Assembly: GCA_965653495.1 (NCBI GenBank)
Contig: CBFHAJ010000162.1
Span: 1 to 7,845, forward strand
Direction: 5' to 3'
From: AG41 sp965653495
Lineage (GTDB): Bacteria > Gemmatimonadota > Gemmatimonadetes > Gemmatimonadales > GWC2-71-9
DNA: 7,845 nucleotides
The notes under the pieces are model-generated. The model was not told the DNA's origin. It worked only from the letters and a program-made list of their open reading frames with translations, and did not search any database. The position numbers and the translations under genes were made by a program. This document shows, piece after piece, positions 4,835-7,845 of the stretch. How positions within the stretch are numbered: position 1 is the stretch's first letter; each line of letters opens with the position of its first letter.

Positions 4835-6766
4835 ATGCGCGCCCACATCACGCGACATGCCGCCGTTTCATTCTGTCTCCTCTTCGCCTGCCGATCCGAA
4901 CCGCGGAACGGCGCGCCCGCAGCGATGCCCGCATGGCTGCTCGAGCGCGCCCAGCAGGAGAGCGTCCTCGCCGCGCAGGCGGGCGTCATGCGCGACTTCC
5001 GCTTCACCGATCGGCGCGCGGAGAGCGGGATCACGTTCGCGACCCACATCGTCGACGACGCGGGCAAGGCATTCAAGAAGGTGCACTATGATCACGGCAC
5101 CGGGCTGTGCGCCGCGGACGTCGACGGCGACGGGCTGCCGGATCTGTACTTCGTCTCCCAGCGGGGCGGCAACGAGCTGTGGAAGAATCTTGGCGGCGGG
5201 CGGTTCGCCAACATCACGGACTCGAGTCTCGCAATGACGGACGACATCGCCGTCGCCTGCGCGTTCGGGGACATCGACAATGACGGCGATCCCGATTTGA
5301 TCGTCAGCACGGTGCGACATGGCAACCGGCTGTTCGAGAATCTCAGTGGCGGAAAGTTCCGTGACATCACCGCACAGGCGGGCGTCGGATACGTGGGCCA
5401 CTCGTCCGGCGCGGTGTTCTTCGACTACGACGGGGACGGCCGGCTCGATCTGTTCGTGACCAATGTGGGCGTCTATACCACCGACACGAAGGGTCCGGGC
5501 GGCTATTACGTCGGGCTCACCGACGCCTTTCACGGCCACACGCATCCCGAGCGCACCGAAACCAGCATTCTTTACCGCAATCTCGGCGGCAACCGCTTCC
5601 AGGACGTCACCCGACAGGTGGGACTCGTCGACTCGAGCTGGAGCGGCGACGCCACCGTGCTCGACGTGAACGAGGATGGCTACCCCGATCTGTACATCCT
5701 CGACATGCAGGGCGCGAATCACCTGTGGGTCAACGAGGGCGGCAAGCGCTTCCGCGATGCGACGCGCCGCTACTTTCCCCGAACGCCATGGGGCGCGATG
5801 GGCGTGAAGGCGTTCGATTTCGATGGCGACGGGCGCCTCGACCTGTTCGTCACCGACATGCACTCCGATATGTGGGCCAACATTCCGCCGGGAGACTGGG
5901 CCGCGGAGGCCAGCAAAGCCGATACGGAGCCGGCGCCCCCCGATTTCTTTCCGGCTGGCAAGCGGCCGTTCATTTTCGGCAACGCGCTGTACGCGAACCG
6001 CGGCAACGGCCGCTTCGACGAAGTTTCGGACTCACTGGGTGTCGAGATGTACTGGCCCTGGGGGCCGAGCGTCGACGACATCAACGCGGACGGGTGGGAC
6101 GACATCTTCATCACCGCTGGGATGAGCTTTCCCTATCGCTACGGGATCAACTCGGTGCTGTTGAACCAGGGCGGGCGCCATTTTCTGCCCGCCGAGTTCA
6201 CACTCGGCGTCGAGCCGCGCGCCGGCGGCACCGACCAGGTCTGGTTCACCCTCGACTGCAACGGCGCCGACCGCGAGGAGTTCTTCTGCGCGGCGTGCAA
6301 GGAGCCCGGCGGAGTGGAAAACGGCTGCCAGTTCGACGCCGCGGGACGCCTCACTCAGATGGCCGCAAAGAGCACGCGGGCCGCCGTGCTGCTCGACCTG
6401 GACGGGGACGGCGATCTCGACATCGTGACCAACGAATTCAACGCGCCGCCGCTGGTGCTCGTGAGCGATCTCGCGCAGCGCCACACGGTGCACTTCCTCA
6501 AGGTCCGTCTGCGCGGGACGCGCTCCAACCGCGAAGGACTGGGCGCGTACGTCACCGTCGTACTGCCTGACGGCCGTCGCCTGCTGAAGGTGATGGATGG
6601 GAAGTCCGGCTACCTGTCGCAGAGCGACTTGCCGCTCTACTTCGGTCTCGGCACCGCCGACCACGCCGCGTCGCTCGAAGTGCGCTGGCCCCTTCCTTCA
6701 GCCCGGCGCCAGACGGTGGCCGGGCCTATTGCGAGCGGACAGACGGTCCAGGTAGTGGAACCGTAG
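4835..6766 (+). CDS. Lipoprotein with seven calcium-loop (FG-GAP/VCBS) repeats and a C-terminal ASPIC/UnbV domain, CRTAC1-like
   Basis: A complete 643-residue protein. The N-terminus is a lipoprotein signal with lipobox LFAC, lipidated at C19. Seven DxDxDG-type calcium loops begin at D95, D146, D197, D277, D328, D415 and D521 (for example DVDGDGLPD, DYDGDGRLD, DLDGDGDLD). This number fits a seven-bladed integrin-type propeller. Blades are often followed by 'N-L-GG-(K/R)-F-x-D-(I/V)-T', as in ENLSGGKFRDITAQAGV. The end (about 555-643) matches the ASPIC/UnbV pattern: SNREGLGAYV, GYLSQSDLPLYFGLG and LEVRWPLPSARRQ. Proteins of this kind are thought to bind calcium and act on the cell surface in adhesion or ligand binding; no enzyme activity is known to me. 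A cysteine cluster (C475, C485, C488, C498) precedes the last loop. The gene follows the plug-only gene after 34 bases, so they are probably co-transcribed. No clear Shine-Dalgarno site precedes this ATG, but the lipoprotein signal begins here, which supports the start. Its 3' end overlaps the convergent TPR gene by 41 bases. Confidence 0.92.
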   Translation: MRAHITRHAAVSFCLLFACRSEPRNGAPAAMPAWLLERAQQESVLAAQAGVMRDFRFTDRRAESGITFATHIVDDAGKAFKKVHYDHGTGLCAADVDGDGLPDLYFVSQRGGNELWKNLGGGRFANITDSSLAMTDDIAVACAFGDIDNDGDPDLIVSTVRHGNRLFENLSGGKFRDITAQAGVGYVGHSSGAVFFDYDGDGRLDLFVTNVGVYTTDTKGPGGYYVGLTDAFHGHTHPERTETSILYRNLGGNRFQDVTRQVGLVDSSWSGDATVLDVNEDGYPDLYILDMQGANHLWVNEGGKRFRDATRRYFPRTPWGAMGVKAFDFDGDGRLDLFVTDMHSDMWANIPPGDWAAEASKADTEPAPPDFFPAGKRPFIFGNALYANRGNGRFDEVSDSLGVEMYWPWGPSVDDINADGWDDIFITAGMSFPYRYGINSVLLNQGGRHFLPAEFTLGVEPRAGGTDQVWFTLDCNGADREEFFCAACKEPGGVENGCQFDAAGRLTQMAAKSTRAAVLLDLDGDGDLDIVTNEFNAPPLVLVSDLAQRHTVHFLKVRLRGTRSNREGLGAYVTVVLPDGRRLLKVMDGKSGYLSQSDLPLYFGLGTADHAASLEVRWPLPSARRQTVAGPIASGQTVQVVEP

Positions 6767-7845
6767 TCGCAGCCTCGGCGAGGCCCGGCAGCCCCGCGTC
6801 GGCGCCGTGCCAGATGGTCCGCAGCTCGGCAAACGCGCGCGTGGCCGTGGCCCGGTCTCCCGCCGCCGTCGCCGCCCGGCCCAGGCCCAGCAGCGACAAC
6901 GCCCGTTCGGGCGCGATCTCGAGCGCGCGCGCGAACTCGCGCTGCGCTTCCCGCGCCCGGCCCGCCGCGAGCAACATCTCCCCCAGCAGCTCGTGCGCCG
7001 GCTTCACATCGGGGGGCGGGCCATACTCGACCGGCATGCGGTCTTCCAGGGCGGCCGCTTCGCGCGCCAGCCGCAGGGCGTCCGCACCGGCACTCCCCCC
7101 GTTCGCCTGCCGGAGCAACGCCTGCAGCTCTTTCTGAAGAATGTCCGGCACGGCGTCGCGCTGGTGGCCCGGCGCCGGCGGCGCCCGATGACCGTTCAAG
7201 TCCACGAGCTCCGCGACCGCCTGCTCGGCGCCAGCGCGCTCACCGCGTTGCAACGAGCTCAAGCCGAGGACGAACAGATCCACGGCTTCATCGCGCGCCC
7301 GCACGCCGCTCAGGTCGATGCTCCACCTGAGGCACGGGCAGTCCCAGCGCTGCGTGTTCACGACGTACTCGGCGCGCATCTGCGCCAGGACCGCCCGACC
7401 GCGGGGCGCCAGCGCCACGTTGCGCCGCATCAGCTCGAGGTGGCGGAGCGCGACCTCGTAGCGGCCCTGCTCGAGGTAGCCGTACCCCAGCCACGCAGTG
7501 TAGTGGCCGGGCGCCCAGGCGGCGCGGTCGGGCCCGGCGGCGAGCTCGTTCTGCGACACCACCTGGTCCCACATGCCCAGCGCCAGGAAGATGTGCGTCG
7601 TCATGTGCTGCGCGTGCGGTGCGTCGGGGGCGATCTTCGAGTACGCCCGCGCCGCCGCCAGGCCGAGCCGGGCGTGCGCCGGATCGTCGTAACAGTGGAT
7701 CAGCACGTGCGCGGCGCCGGGGTGGTTGGGGTTCTCCCGGAAGACGCGTTGGGCGACCGCAGCGGCGCGCAGGTACGTCGGCACGTCCCGCACCCCCTGG
7801 CTCAGTCCGAGCAGGGAGACCGCGTAGAAGACCTGGGCGTCCTGG
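6726..7845 (-). CDS. TPR-repeat protein with a histidine-rich segment, 5' end beyond the right edge
   Basis: The frame is open through the right edge. The 372 visible residues begin QDAQVFYAVSLLGLSQGVRD, which reads as part of the fold, so the GTG at 7793 is not the start. Visible residues 32-100 carry a signature I recall from a widespread bacterial TPR family: FRENPNHPGAAHVLIH, YDDPAHA, GLAAARAYSKIAPDAPHAQH and HIFLALGMWDQVV. Further helical repeats follow (ARAYSKIAP, ALRHLELM, and ELLGEMLLAAGRAREAQREF through ALEIAPERALSLLGLGRAAT). Seven histidines fall between visible residues 41 and 84, and a CPC sits in the later QRWDCPCLRW. TPR proteins are scaffolds for protein contacts; the partner and the location in the cell are unknown, since any signal peptide lies outside the window. 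The stop TAG at 6726-6728 lies inside the ASPIC/UnbV gene, and the last 13 codons (ending PLPGPSVRSQ) overlap it. Convergent orientation suggests a separate transcription unit. Confidence 0.85.
   Translation of the reverse strand, partial: QDAQVFYAVSLLGLSQGVRDVPTYLRAAAVAQRVFRENPNHPGAAHVLIHCYDDPAHARLGLAAARAYSKIAPDAPHAQHMTTHIFLALGMWDQVVSQNELAAGPDRAAWAPGHYTAWLGYGYLEQGRYEVALRHLELMRRNVALAPRGRAVLAQMRAEYVVNTQRWDCPCLRWSIDLSGVRARDEAVDLFVLGLSSLQRGERAGAEQAVAELVDLNGHRAPPAPGHQRDAVPDILQKELQALLRQANGGSAGADALRLAREAAALEDRMPVEYGPPPDVKPAHELLGEMLLAAGRAREAQREFARALEIAPERALSLLGLGRAATAAGDRATATRAFAELRTIWHGADAGLPGLAEAATTVPLPGPSVRSQ

Noticed and set aside
3976..5863. Minus-strand open frames (366 and 331 codons) opposite the plug-only and ASPIC genes
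   Set aside because: They are shadows of the well-supported plus-strand genes, with biased composition and no signal peptide or domain pattern.
5725..6664. Alternative open frames within the ASPIC gene on both strands (281 and 210 codons)
   Set aside because: The calcium loops and the C-terminal domain are all in the main frame. These frames are Arg/Ala-rich by-products of GC bias.
6772..6784. GCCTC-GGC-GAGGC hairpin six bases after the ASPIC stop, as a terminator
   Set aside because: The stem is only 5 pairs with a three-base loop and no T-run follows. It lies within the coding sequence of the TPR gene, so it is probably incidental.
7288..7793. GTG at 7793 as the start of the TPR gene
   Set aside because: The frame stays open to the window edge, and the 17 preceding codons (FYAVSLLGLSQG) match the expected family sequence, so the true start is outside the window.

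Overview
This window is GC-rich bacterial DNA, densely coding, with no RNA genes, mobile elements or CRISPR arrays that I can see. It carries a SusC/SusD-type outer-membrane pair, a short exported protein with a plug but no barrel, a calcium-loop repeat lipoprotein ending in an ASPIC/UnbV-like domain, and a histidine-rich TPR protein. SusC/SusD pairs are classic for Bacteroidota. In DNA this GC-rich, combined with the plug-only and CRTAC1-like proteins, I lean towards Gemmatimonadota or a relative. That placement is inference from gene content (about 0.6); a GC-rich Bacteroidota lineage or Acidobacteriota is possible.

Layout: the minus strand from about 3830 down to base 1 holds a SusC/RagA-like TonB-dependent receptor (558-3830) followed 33 bases later by the 5' part of a SusD/RagB-like lipoprotein gene (start at 524, cut by the left window edge). 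A 190-base divergent intergenic region (3831-4020) carries three exact copies of an 8-mer and a hairpin. On the plus strand come a 259-residue protein with a carboxypeptidase-regulatory-like domain and a TonB plug domain but no barrel (4021-4800), then a 643-residue lipoprotein with seven calcium-loop motifs and a C-terminal ASPIC/UnbV domain (4835-6766). The plus-strand unit runs tail-to-tail, with a 41-base overlap, into a minus-strand TPR gene (6726-7845) whose 5' end lies beyond the right edge.

How the parts may work together: SusC is expected to be the TonB-driven outer-membrane channel and SusD its surface lid. The plug-only protein and the calcium-loop lipoprotein, read divergently from the shared regulatory region, are plausible accessory cell-envelope components of the same uptake locus. 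The substrate cannot be told from this window, since no degradative enzyme is present. All four of these proteins are predicted to be exported and all carry paired cysteines. The TPR gene is probably a separate unit. No stretch over 300 bases lacks a gene.
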